The translations under genes were made by a program, and so were the position numbers. The notes beneath the pieces are model-generated. The model worked only from the letters and a program-made list of their open reading frames with translations. It made no database searches and had not been told where the DNA came from. From Coemansia sp. RSA 1804 (lineage: Eukaryota > Kickxellomycota > Kickxellomycetes > Kickxellales > Kickxellaceae), in the NCBI GenBank assembly GCA_027578815.1, contig JANBTH010000102.1, positions 1 through 36,098 of the forward strand: DNA of 36,098 nucleotides. The letters are read 5' to 3'. Positions 20,943 through 29,613 of this stretch are shown in pieces; positions within the stretch are counted from its first letter, which is position 1; every line of letters begins with the position of its first letter.

Positions 20943-22025
20943 ATGGCAACGGGAGCCAAGCGACCAGCGCCGGACGACGCAGAAAACGGCTACGGCAAAC
21001 AGTCGCCTGTGGAGGCAAAGAAGGTGGCGATGGGGGCAGATATGGCAATTCCCAACAACAAGACCATGCCGACGGACTATAGCTTTATCGGGACGACGCC
21101 CGAGGACAGTCTGAAGATTGTGTCGTACAACGTTAATTCGCTGGCGGCGGCATGCAAGAAGGGATTCAAGGAGTATGTGGCGGCTGAGAATGCCGATATC
21201 CTTTGCCTACAGGAGACCAAGGTCAACCAGCCGATGGCATTCTTGCTGGACAAGAAGAAGTACCCGCACGAGTACTGGCACTGCAGCAAGACCAAGAAGG
21301 GGTATTCGGGGACGGTTGTGTTTTCCAGGATCAAGCCGCTCAAGACAAAATATGGACTCGGCGATAGCAGCATGGACACCGAGGGTCGAGTGATTACGCT
21401 TGAGTTTGAGTCGTTCTATCTTGTAGCCTGCTATGTGCCAAATGCCGGCGAGAAGCTGGTGCGCCTGGACCGCCGCATGCAGTGGGACCTGCGTATGGCG
21501 GAGTATCTGGCGGAGCTGGAAAAGTCCAAGCCCGTGGTGTACACGGGTGACCTCAACGTCGCGCATCAGCCGGTTGATCTGGCGCGCCCGGAAACAAACA
21601 AGCGGTCTGCTGGCTTCACTGTCGAAGAGCGCGACGCCTTTACTGCGCTGCTCAAAGGAGGCGATGCGCCACGCGTTGATGTGTTTCGGGCTCTCAATCC
21701 TGGTGCGCGTGCCTCTGGATACACGTACTTTGGCTACCGCGCCAACTGTCGTGTCAACCGCATTGGGTGGCGGCTGGATTACTTTGTTGTGTCCCAGCCG
21801 CTCATGTCGCAGGTGCGCGACATCCTTGTGCGCAACCAGTGCTACGGAGCCAGCGACCACGTTCCGCTTGTTTTGCTCCTGAAGAAGGAGCCAGCAGATG
21901 TTGGAGAAGACAAGCGGAGCGCTGGCACTGGTTTGGGCGCAAGTAAGGATGGTGATGGCGCTGCTGCTGTCGTTCCTGCAGAAGCAGGAATCGATGGCGC
22001 TGGAATTGAATCCAAAGACCAATGA
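20943..22025 (+). CDS. APE1: AP endonuclease of the exonuclease III/APE1 family
   Basis: Base-excision-repair enzyme that cuts DNA 5' to abasic sites. I start at ATG 20943 because it has an ideal context (ACCATGG) and is the first ATG in frame, giving 360 aa. Residues 1-55 are a polar Lys/Ala/Pro-rich leader. The catalytic domain starts at LKIVSYNVNSL (~57). Metal- and substrate-binding residues equivalent to human N68, E96, Y171, D210, N212, D308 and H309 are all visible: YNVN, LQETK (E91), YVPNAG, GDLNVAH (D203, N205), GWRLDYF, and ASDHVP (D305, H306). The spacing tracks human APE1 closely. About 40 low-complexity residues follow the domain. There is no GRF zinc finger as in yeast Apn2, so APE1-like is the better label. 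An open, acid-free frame continues upstream. Confidence 0.95.
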   Translation: MATGAKRPAPDDAENGYGKQSPVEAKKVAMGADMAIPNNKTMPTDYSFIGTTPEDSLKIVSYNVNSLAAACKKGFKEYVAAENADILCLQETKVNQPMAFLLDKKKYPHEYWHCSKTKKGYSGTVVFSRIKPLKTKYGLGDSSMDTEGRVITLEFESFYLVACYVPNAGEKLVRLDRRMQWDLRMAEYLAELEKSKPVVYTGDLNVAHQPVDLARPETNKRSAGFTVEERDAFTALLKGGDAPRVDVFRALNPGARASGYTYFGYRANCRVNRIGWRLDYFVVSQPLMSQVRDILVRNQCYGASDHVPLVLLLKKEPADVGEDKRSAGTGLGASKDGDGAAAVVPAEAGIDGAGIESKDQ

Positions 22026-22237
22026 TACATACCATCCGCTCCTCTGCTTCTGTTTTCAGCTGAAGAACCCCGGAGGGTTATAATTTTTGGTTCTGTTTTT
22101 TTTTCTACAGCAATGGATGAAGCAAAAACATACCCAAGCTCCTGTGAGTTGATGAGGCTACATGTTTTACGTTAACCAAAACAAAAAGCTACACAAACAT
22201 GGAACTACCATTAAAAGAAATGACAAAAAAATAAAAA

Positions 22238-22258
22238 GATCTGGTGCTTGACCAGATC
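22238..22258 (-). terminator. Perfect hairpin plus U-tract at the 3' end of the first MIF gene
   Basis: An 8-bp perfect inverted repeat (GATCTGGT / ACCAGATC) with a 5-nt loop overlaps the stop codon of the downstream MIF gene. On the mRNA strand it is followed at once by a run close to UUUUUAUUUUUUU. The shape resembles an intrinsic terminator, although eukaryotic Pol II genes do not normally use one. The function is unknown. Confidence 0.5.
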
Positions 22259-22601
22259 ACACAAAAGTCTTTCCGCCGAGGCCTAGCTGGGATATGTCGA
22301 TTTCCTCAATACGGATGTTGATGCGATTGGGATCAATGTCCAGCTCAGAGGCCAAGAGCTCGGTTATCCCAGCAACGATGGATTTGTTTTTCTTTCCACC
22401 TACGGACCCGGCAGAACCAAGATACACAAACACCGCAGGCTTGCCAGTGCCGCCAAAGGTGAGGCTTGAGTTGTATGTGATCATCGTCATAACGTGGCCC
22501 AAAGGCCTGGATAGCAGCTCAGCTATTGTTTCCGATACCTTGAATGGCAATGCTTTATCATCACTGAGCTGGACATTTGTAGTTATCTGGCAAATTGGCA
22601 T
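22257..22601 (-). CDS. MIF: MIF/D-dopachrome tautomerase family protein, copy A
   Basis: 114-aa protein of the macrophage migration inhibitory factor superfamily, small trimeric proteins whose N-terminal proline acts as base in keto-enol tautomerisation. I start at ATG 22601 because family members begin Met-Pro; the upstream open frame begins with TTG and is non-homologous. Length equals human MIF. Recognisable blocks are MPICQITTNV, YNSSLTFGGTGKPA, SVGGKKN and ELDIDPNRINI. Pro2 is present, but the catalytic-pocket Lys (human Lys32) is Arg32, and the Ile of the SIG motif (human Ile64) is Ala64. The CxxC of animal MIF is absent. It forms a tandem pair with copy B, by eye about 50% identical. 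Biological role in fungi is unclear. Confidence 0.92.
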   Translation of the reverse strand: MPICQITTNVQLSDDKALPFKVSETIAELLSRPLGHVMTMITYNSSLTFGGTGKPAVFVYLGSAGSVGGKKNKSIVAGITELLASELDIDPNRINIRIEEIDISQLGLGGKTFV

Positions 22602-22963
22602 TGTGGATGTTGGAAATGGCCAATGGATAAGCTCAATATACAAGATAAATGCTAGTTAATAATTGATAATGTGGGGTTTGAGGAGACAAGAGATGTTCTA
22701 TGTGCAGAAGGATATATTGAACGTTTAACTAACTGAAAAATGGACAATAAGAAGAAACACGAGTATAATATTCTGCAAAGAGTGTTGTCTTAATATTGCA
22801 AGGATACATGCGAAAAGCAATCTGGTTTCATATGTTAAAGTCTTCTTTACACGTAATATATCCGTTTGATATTCTTGGCACATAGTTGCTACATTGGCCA
22901 CATTGTCAAAATTACAGTCGTTGTAGCTTGCTTAGTGGTTTAATGAATGTTATATATAAACGC
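22602..22963. other. Spacer between the two MIF genes
   Basis: This 362-bp AT-rich spacer should hold the copy A promoter and copy B 3'UTR. No frame or repeat of note is seen; it does not look like a duplicated copy of either gene's flank by eye. Confidence 0.5.
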
Positions 22964-23314
22964 TTACAAGCCAGAAAGAATATCCCCGTTAATTCCGTAG
23001 TCTGAAATATCCACGTCCCTGGTGTAGATGTTGATACGACTGGGCTTGATACCCAGCTCATCTGCCACAAGTTTGGTGATTCCAGCAAACAGAGGCCTGT
23101 TCTTGTCTCCGCCTACAGACCCAATTGACCAGATATGAAGACAAGCAGCGGGTTCATCGGTGCCTCCAAAGGTAAGACTTGAGTTGTGTGTCACCATTGA
23201 CAAGACGTAGCTTTGTGGTTTGGAAAGCAGTTCGGCAACCAGAGCCGATGCTTTTATTGACAGCGCCTTGGCATTATGTGCCTGGACGTTTGTGATAATG
23301 TTGCAGAGCGGCAT
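22964..23314 (-). CDS. MIF: MIF/D-dopachrome tautomerase family protein, copy B
   Basis: 116-aa paralogue of copy A, 363 bp upstream on the same strand. The start is ATG 23314 (MPLCNIITNV). The open frame extends to an ATG at 23488, but that 58-residue AT-rich leader would bury the catalytic Pro and has no family match. This copy keeps Pro2, Lys32 (SKP) and Ile64 (SIGSVGG), so it looks more like a competent tautomerase than copy A. It shares with copy A the blocks NSSLTFGGT, GSVGG-x-KN, AGIT and PxRINI. The C-terminus (YGINGDILSGL) differs. It is intronless. The pair most simply arose by tandem duplication followed by divergence. Confidence 0.92.
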   Translation of the reverse strand: MPLCNIITNVQAHNAKALSIKASALVAELLSKPQSYVLSMVTHNSSLTFGGTDEPAACLHIWSIGSVGGDKNRPLFAGITKLVADELGIKPSRINIYTRDVDISDYGINGDILSGL

Positions 23315-24856
23315 TTCAAATAGTTTACTATAGAAAGCGTTAACAGAAAACAAAGTGAAATATAAAGCTTGACTAGTTTTTTTAAAAGACAAATGGAAAC
23401 ATTCAATCGTGCTTACATCAGTGAGGTTATAAGCGCCTTTTATATTCTTGAGAAATCCAACCTGAAGAAAGCTTTTTTTGCCTCTCATTCACTTTTAGTA
23501 CGACAAACATGTTTTGAAAGCGGAAATATCTGCAACGTTTTAGATACTCTCTTTACATTGCTAAAAAATAAAAAAGGTTCAGTTGTGGATGTCAAACAAA
23601 AATTTGCAACAAAGGACATGCGGTTTGTCAATCTACATGCATACCTGTAGACACTATTTAAGTCAATGTTAAGAATCATCTATTCTTCAAATATGTTGAT
23701 TTATTCTACATTTATAGAAATATAAAAATATGACAGGGTTAATCATTTTTGCCATATAAAAAGAGCAAATGTGAGAGAAAATAGACTTATTGGAAGAAAC
23801 GCTAGGTTGGATTATAAATATACAGAAACCGTGATTAGAAGGAAGAAAAAGAGAGACCGCCAATTGCCCTTCATGGGCTCTATCATCCAACCTATCGTCC
23901 TGTCGCCCGTAGGGCGTGGAATAGCTAGATTTTAACATCCAGCCCTTGAATCAATACACTTCACACACATGCGGTTTGCAGCCCTTTGAAGACAAAGAAC
24001 GGGGTTGTTCACAGACTATGCGCACCCGACCATCTCGCTTGGCAGTAACGAGGACGACTGTTCGGACAACAGTGACTTTGCTGCTGTTGCTGTCCCCACA
24101 GAACCTATAGAGTCAATGCGGGCATACACATCATGCTCATCTGTGCGGTCAAATATTCCCATGGTGAACTGGCAAAGAGACATTAGCGCAATGCAAGAAA
24201 TGGACAAAAAGCTACAGCACTTCCTCAAGAGGCGGTGACGTCGCTTGACAGCCAAATAAAAGCGGATTGCGTATTTTCCTTGTTTCTCTTTCCCCTCTCA
24301 ATCAGCAAAACCAAACCTGCTTGCCACCCGAAAAACCCACCCCAGATTCCAATTGTGATGTTGCTGATCATTTCAGGCGATTGCTGATTTGTGTGCGCAT
24401 TTGTGCGAGCGTTGAGAGAGTGGGGAAAGAGAAGAAAATGGAGCAACACATGCCGGGGTCCGGGTTGCGTCAATTGGTCTGCGGACATGCATGCACATTG
24501 GCGAAAAAAATGAAAGGGGCTGGGCTTGCTTTTTGTATGGGCAAAAAGAAAGGAAAAGAAATGGATAGACGGGTGTTTTTTGTTGGAAACAAATAAAAGC
24601 AGGAGTCGTCGTCTCCTTTCTTTTCCTGGTTTCCGGCCCGCCCACTCTTTGTTTTTTCTCTCTCGTTTACAGCTTTTGCGGATTTCTAGATAACCACTCT
24701 TTCTCCCTTGCTCTGTTTTCTCGTTGTTTACTGAGAAAGCCGGCTACTCCAACATACGCTCTTCCCACCTCCCTCTTCGCGCAGTAGAAAAAGGGACAAA
24801 TAACGAAAAGGACCCTGAAGGCCCTGACACGCACAGACACTTCCCCGCAACAGACA
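23315..24856. other. Long intergenic region upstream of the epimerase gene
   Basis: This 1.54 kb region is strongly AT-rich from 23315 to about 23940. It then holds a coding-like block at 23990-24238, listed separately. From 24260 to 24856 it is pyrimidine- and purine-tract sequence that should be the promoter and 5'UTR of the plus-strand epimerase. A TTTCTCTCTCGTTTACAG string near 24655-24672 resembles a 3' splice site and could end a 5'UTR intron, but no matching donor is obvious. Confidence 0.45.
23990..24238 (+). CDS. Possible terminal exon or remnant of a small unrecognised gene
   Basis: An open frame from 23990 to a TGA at 24236-24238 has coding-like features. GC content is higher than its flanks, and the translation is mixed and acidic (TISLGSNEDDCSDNSDF) and ends in an amphipathic basic stretch, MVNWQRDISAMQ followed by EMDKKLQHFLKRR. 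It lacks an ATG before the middle, and possible acceptors lie at 23991 and 24014. I could not find a convincing upstream exon: no GTAAGT-like donor occurs in 23690-23980. It may be a last exon, a decayed gene, or chance. An opposing minus-strand frame is less protein-like. Confidence 0.3.
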   Translation, partial: RQRTGLFTDYAHPTISLGSNEDDCSDNSDFAAVAVPTEPIESMRAYTSCSSVRSNIPMVNWQRDISAMQEMDKKLQHFLKRR

Positions 24857-25903
24857 ATGCCCGCAAGCAACGGTACAGCGCCATCAACCGTCCTGGTGAC
24901 GGGTGGCGCAGGATTCATCGGGTCACACACGGTCCTGGAGCTCCTGACGCAGGGCTACAAGGTGGTTGTAGTGGACAACCTGTGCAACAGCTGCGAGGAG
25001 CCGCTGCGGCGCATCGAGAAGCTGACCGGACAGAAGGAGCGGATTCCGTTCTACCAGGTAGACCTGGCAGACATGGAGGCGCTGTCGGTGGTGTTCAAGG
25101 AGCATTCGATAAGCAGCGTAATCCACTTTGCCGCACTCAAGGCAGTGGGTGAGTCGGTCAGCAAGCCGCTGGAGTACTACCGCAACAACGTGGCCGGTAC
25201 ACTCAACCTGCTCGACGTGATGATCCAGTTTGGCGTCAAGAACATTGTGTTCTCGTCGTCGGCTACGGTGTACAAGGCCGACTACGACGGCAACGCGCTG
25301 CGCGAGACCAACGAGCTCGGCTGCACCAGTCCGTATGGGCGCACCAAGCTGTACATGGAGAGCATTATCCGCGACGTGGCGGCCGCGCGCGGCGGATGGA
25401 ACGCTGTGATGCTCAGATACTTCAACCCGACCGGTGCGCACGAGTCCGGCATTATGGGCGAAGACCCGCAGCAGATTCCAAACAACCTGATGCCGTACAT
25501 GTCGCAGGTGGCCGTCGGAAACCTCAAGGAGCTGCATGTGTTTGGCAGCGACTACAACACGCGCGACGGCACCGGTGTCCGCGACTACATCCACGTGATG
25601 GATCTGGCTGAGGCCCATGTTGTTGCGTTGCGGCGGCTGCTGGAGAACCGTGGCTACGAGATCTTCAATGTCGGCTCCGGCACTGGCCAGACCGTGCTCG
25701 AGATGATTGATGCCTTCTCCGGAGCATCCGGCCGTCGCATTCCATACGTTATCGACGATCGCCGCGACGGTGACATCGACACCATCCTCTGCGACCCGAC
25801 AAAGGCTGTCAGCGAGCTTGGCTTCAAGGTCCACCGCGACCTCAAGCAGATGTGCTCCGACCTTTGGCGCTGGCAGGAGAATAACCCCAACGGCTATAGA
25901 TAG
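24857..25903 (+). CDS. GAL10: UDP-glucose 4-epimerase
   Basis: Leloir-pathway enzyme interconverting UDP-glucose and UDP-galactose with bound NAD+. The single exon gives 348 aa, typical of GalE/GALE. Visible features are the Rossmann motif TGGAGFIGSH (G16, G19, G22), the acidic end of beta2 (VVDNL), the catalytic Ser in FSSSATVY (S133-S135), the YxxxK pair in SPYGRTK (Y160, K164), and RYFNPTGAH in the substrate region. RDYIHVMDLAEAH and FNVGSGTG are also standard. The start ATG has A at -3. Unlike budding yeast Gal10 there is no fused C-terminal mutarotase domain. Wobble positions are strongly GC-rich compared with the AT-rich neighbours, suggesting high expression. Confidence 0.97.
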   Translation: MPASNGTAPSTVLVTGGAGFIGSHTVLELLTQGYKVVVVDNLCNSCEEPLRRIEKLTGQKERIPFYQVDLADMEALSVVFKEHSISSVIHFAALKAVGESVSKPLEYYRNNVAGTLNLLDVMIQFGVKNIVFSSSATVYKADYDGNALRETNELGCTSPYGRTKLYMESIIRDVAAARGGWNAVMLRYFNPTGAHESGIMGEDPQQIPNNLMPYMSQVAVGNLKELHVFGSDYNTRDGTGVRDYIHVMDLAEAHVVALRRLLENRGYEIFNVGSGTGQTVLEMIDAFSGASGRRIPYVIDDRRDGDIDTILCDPTKAVSELGFKVHRDLKQMCSDLWRWQENNPNGYR

Positions 25904-26445
25904 TTTTTTTTTGATTTTTTTCACTTCACATCCGCTTTTCTATTTTTGGATTTGACAGCAGCTTTCCGGGGTTTTTTATTTTGCTGGCGCTGTATGGCGA
26001 TGCCCATCTGCAGCCGCCTGCTTCTGTTTATTTTTAGATCACGCACAATGAATAGAGGGCGCTGGTTGCTATTCAACCAGAATGCCATGTGATGGGTAGG
26101 ACCACATCTAAAACCCAGTGGGAATACATGTCTCTGATTGTAGAGTCGGCAAAGTGCTAGTTAGTTTCGTTGCAACCGAAGCCATGATTAAATGGCTTCT
26201 CTAATTAACAGGAAAATATTATATAGTAAAAATGTTAAATACTAGCTGCTTGCGACTAAAAAGCATGCCACTGAATACACAAACTCAAGGATAAAAGTAA
26301 CTACCAATTATTATCACATGCAATTCATTGACAGAAAAAAAACTAACTAAAGATATTATTTATGTCCTTTACCCTGCCAAATAAAATGTATATGTTCGTT
26401 TCAAGTTGAATGTTGCTGTCGCTAGGCAATTGTTATTTGCCTTGA
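25904..26445. other. AT-rich convergent 3' region
   Basis: This 542-bp region lies between the epimerase stop and the convergent orphan gene stop. T-runs follow the epimerase stop directly (25905-25920). One perfect 8-bp hairpin lies at 26178-26199. No gene-like frame is seen. Confidence 0.5.
26178..26199. repeat. Perfect 8-bp inverted repeat, 6-nt loop
   Basis: GAAGCCAT and ATGGCTTC flank a GATTAA loop. It lies 275 bases past the epimerase stop in AT-rich DNA. No U-tract follows closely, so it is not an obvious terminator. It may be chance. Confidence 0.6.
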
Positions 26446-26856
26446 TTACTTTTTCTTTGAAAAAAAAGCATCAGCTGGAGCTGCAAATATATTTTTTACT
26501 TTAGTCAATCTGCTTATTTCACCGGCTTTGAGTCTTTTTAATGCATCATCATAGGAGATACCAGGGTTGTTTTCTATAATTTCCATAATTGTTCTTCTTC
26601 CTGTGCTTTTCGTACCTCTTATCTGTATTGGTGGAAGCTCCCCATAAGAAAGTTTTGAAAGATTATACTTAGGTCCAAGTGTGGAGGTTTTATAGCCTTT
26701 GCTTTTTTTATTCGCCTCTATCCATTTTTTATTCTCTTCTGAATCTGGCTTGGGAAGTAGAAACCAAATATCCTTTAATTTTCCACGTTCCTTAGCCCCA
26801 TCGAAGTACGCCTTTGCTGCCTCTGATATCTGCTGAGGTGTCAATGTAGTAGACAT
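26446..26856 (-). CDS. Unrecognised small basic protein encoded in an AT-rich island
   Basis: 136-aa protein from a clear ATG (MSTTLTPQQISEAAKAYF). I do not recognise a family. It is Lys-rich (KKWIEANKKSKGYK; ends FFSKKK) with a plausible globular pattern: an N-terminal amphipathic helix, a middle segment LSYGELPPIQIRG, and a helix MEIIENNPGISYDDALKRL. It has no signal peptide or membrane segment. Codon use is markedly AT-rich (AAA, ATA and AGA preferred) compared with the GC-rich wobble of the epimerase and phosphate permease on either side. An intact frame of this length in AT-rich DNA with mixed composition suggests a real gene. It could be lineage-specific, fast-evolving or transferred. 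No intron is evident. Confidence 0.65.
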   Translation of the reverse strand: MSTTLTPQQISEAAKAYFDGAKERGKLKDIWFLLPKPDSEENKKWIEANKKSKGYKTSTLGPKYNLSKLSYGELPPIQIRGTKSTGRRTIMEIIENNPGISYDDALKRLKAGEISRLTKVKNIFAAPADAFFSKKK

Positions 26857-27936
26857 TCTTGTTAGCTACTTAATACTGATAGAAAAATGAGAAAAGTAAT
26901 GTGCGAATTAAAGAATAAATGATAATGGTAGTAGTTGGTCGTACATGGCCATATTTGCTCTTTTTATATGTCAAAAACATTTAATCATGTCATATTATTT
27001 TAAAAATTGCGAATGTTAATATTTCCTTCACTACCTATAAAGCTCACGGGACCATTACCAGATGTTTTATTAAAAAGCTGTTAAAGAATAGGCATTCAAT
27101 GCAATTTTAAAACCCATTAGATACTTTGTGGCCTTCTATTCAAATTACAGCTAAATTGGGCACTTTCTACAATGGAAAATCCAATCAGCAAGCAATTGGT
27201 CTTTTTCTTTTTTCTTGTTTAATTCATGGGCAATATACTTTTTTCCTTATCAGCCAAATGCTTAACATTGAATGGCTGACCCTCGTCTTTTAAATAAGAA
27301 ATAGGAATTTGTTATCAGGTGCGCCTTTTCGTAAATCATGGCTATAAAACCTCTTTATATACTATTCAACTGTACAGATGAATCCATTAAACGGATGGAT
27401 TTCTTATTTGTAATCATGCCAGCAGCCAACTATGAATGTGTTCAAAAATCTCCATTATGTGTTGTCAGTATTTTCTAGCACACTAGTACACAGCAGCTAC
27501 AATGTCACATAAATTTTTAATTAGAAACAGCATTTACAGAAATGCTTGCTATTTATGTAGAACATTTTCACACTAATTAGATATGAGTTTCAATTAATTT
27601 GAATGTGTGTAGAATAAATCGCATGTTCTGCTGTAGAAAATAGGTTGTCAGTCATATTGAATGAGTAAGAAGTCTTTTGTTAGAAATGATATTAAAAGTG
27701 TGGTCTTTGCTGTTGACTGTGTACACAATTGCTGTCGCACAATTGTCATGAAAAGCACAATATCTGCAATTAAACTCTGGATAAGTAAAGATAATTATAG
27801 CCACACTGATATGACTATTACACGAGTGTACAGTAATACAGACCGCATTCTAGTGCTAACCAGTAGGTACACCAACTCTTTCTTTTGCCGCGTGTAGAGC
27901 ATGCTCTGACCGGTGGAATCAAGCACGAAATCAGTC
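26857..27936. other. AT-rich intergenic region
   Basis: This 1.08 kb of strongly AT-rich DNA runs from the orphan gene start to the phosphate permease stop. It should hold the orphan's promoter. One short plus-strand frame (27661-27897) is not gene-like. I see no tRNA, repeat array or transposon terminus. Confidence 0.5.
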
Positions 27937-29613
27937 TCAGGCCTCACCCTCTATGTCCTCAAGCGTTTTGCCACGCGTCTCGGGAATCCAGAATGTGACG
28001 AAAAAGCCAGCCAGCGTAAACAGTGCAAAGATCTCAATAAGATGTGGAATGAACGCGTTGGGGCCACCACGGTCCTTTATGCTCATCAGTCCAGCCTGCG
28101 CAACAATGGCGCCAAGCTTACCGGCGGCGGCCGAGATGCCGTGCGCAGTTGCGCGGAAGCGGGTGGGAAACACCTCGCCGGGCCACACAAAGCAGGTGAC
28201 ATTGGGGCCAAAGTTCTGGAAGAACTGCGCTAGCGTGAACAGCACGATGAATGCCACGTTGGAGGCGTCCAGGATCTTGTGGTAGCCAAAGCCAATGATG
28301 ATGTACAAAACCGTAAGCGCTGCAAATCCAAACAGCTGGATCGGCTTTCGTCCGAGTCGCTCAATAGTAAACACCGCACAGATGTAGCCGGGAATGGAAC
28401 CCAGCAGATTAATGATAATGTTACCCAGGCAGTTGCGCGTCAGCACGCGGTACGGGTCATCTTTCTGCACATCGCCTGAAAACCCAATTGCGCTGATGAC
28501 TACGGAGCTGTTGAGGTTAATGCCGTAGAACGCTACATCCACCGCAAACCACGCCAGCGACGTGCCCAGAAGCACCTTGAGATGCCTCCACTGCCCAAAG
28601 TACTGCGAAAACGACTCGTCTGTTAATCTCCTCGTTGTCTGCTCCTCACACACAGCTTCTTCACCCATCTCACGAGTGTGTTGCGGGTCTGCGGAAGCTG
28701 TTTGGGCACTTCCTGTCTCTCCGGCCTCAATGCACACAGGCTTTGCCAGCAGCGACTCTGTCTCTGGCTCGTGTGAAGCCTCTGTTGCCAGCTGGCGCCG
28801 TCGTGTCTCCTCCTTGAAGCGTGCCGACTCGGGCATCGTCAGGCGCCAGTACAGCGACACCGCACCCGGTATTGCGCCAAATCCAAGGCAGATTCGCCAC
28901 ACATAGTCGAGCGTGTACACGTCGCTCTGGATTGCCGACTTGAAGCAGGCAAGCACGATGATTGCCACTATCGAGGCACTCACGTTTCCCAGGCCCTGGA
29001 ATGCGAATACCGCAGCCATCATCTTGCCGCGCGAGCGCTCGTCAGCGTACTCGCTGGTGATGGTAGCAGCCAGCGGATAGTCGCCGCCTACCCCGATGCC
29101 CACAAGAACAAGCCATATGAACAGGAACACAAAGACGTTGAAGCCGCGCACTGCGTCATTTGAAAACGAGGCGCCCACCGTGCTGATAATCACCAGAATT
29201 GCGCCCATTGAGAACACGCCTGTGCGACCAAACCTATCGCCCAAGCGCCCGAGAATCAGCTGCCCCAGAAGGCACCCTGTTTGTACCGCCACCTTCACGA
29301 GTGTACTCCACTTGTTGGGCACCACATTTCTACTCTCGTCTGCGCTGTCGTGGTAGTACACATACCCCATTATCATCACTATCACGTTGCTGCTGAACAT
29401 CAGGTATGCGTCTGCGAAGAATGCCGCTCCGCACACCAGAAACGCCCGGATCATCTCCCAGTTTGTCTTGCGCTCGTCGCTGATGTTGTCCAGCTCCTGC
29501 TGCCGCTGCTGAAGTTCCGCATCAATGGTCTCAATCGCTGGCACATCTTCATTGTCTTTCTCTGCACTGTTGGTTCCCGCGGTGGAGTCATCTTTGCTTT
29601 GTCCAAGGCTCAT
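27937..29613 (-). CDS. PHO84: PHO84/GIT1-type phosphate:H+ symporter (MFS)
   Basis: Plasma-membrane transporter importing phosphate, or possibly glycerophosphodiesters, with protons. The single exon gives 558 aa (yeast Pho84 587). It has a 55-residue cytosolic leader and about 12 membrane segments. Motifs are GDRFGR (125-130), the family signature GIGVGGDYPLAATITSEY (172-189), the Gln in AFQGLGN, and WFAVDVAFYGINLNSS, which carries the Trp/Asp/Tyr set that binds phosphate in the fungal transporter PiPT. FFQNFGPNVTCFVWPGE and the Lys in AAAGKLGAI are also present. In TM1 the usual DAYD is DAYLMF, so the second Asp is replaced. The central cytosolic loop carries an insert of about 50 acidic, Ser/Thr-rich residues that may be regulatory. 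PHO84 and GIT1 families overlap in sequence, so the substrate is not certain. Confidence 0.9.
   Translation of the reverse strand: MSLGQSKDDSTAGTNSAEKDNEDVPAIETIDAELQQRQQELDNISDERKTNWEMIRAFLVCGAAFFADAYLMFSSNVIVMIMGYVYYHDSADESRNVVPNKWSTLVKVAVQTGCLLGQLILGRLGDRFGRTGVFSMGAILVIISTVGASFSNDAVRGFNVFVFLFIWLVLVGIGVGGDYPLAATITSEYADERSRGKMMAAVFAFQGLGNVSASIVAIIVLACFKSAIQSDVYTLDYVWRICLGFGAIPGAVSLYWRLTMPESARFKEETRRRQLATEASHEPETESLLAKPVCIEAGETGSAQTASADPQHTREMGEEAVCEEQTTRRLTDESFSQYFGQWRHLKVLLGTSLAWFAVDVAFYGINLNSSVVISAIGFSGDVQKDDPYRVLTRNCLGNIIINLLGSIPGYICAVFTIERLGRKPIQLFGFAALTVLYIIIGFGYHKILDASNVAFIVLFTLAQFFQNFGPNVTCFVWPGEVFPTRFRATAHGISAAAGKLGAIVAQAGLMSIKDRGGPNAFIPHLIEIFALFTLAGFFVTFWIPETRGKTLEDIEGEA

Noticed and set aside
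21207..22022. 271-codon minus-strand frame
   Set aside because: Antisense shadow of the AP endonuclease gene.
23315..23488. N-terminal extension of MIF copy B from ATG 23488
   Set aside because: MIF proteins start Met-Pro with a catalytic N-terminal Pro. The extension is AT-rich, unlike any family leader, and absent from copy A.
24923..25924. 333-codon minus-strand frame
   Set aside because: Antisense shadow of the GC3-rich UDP-glucose 4-epimerase gene.
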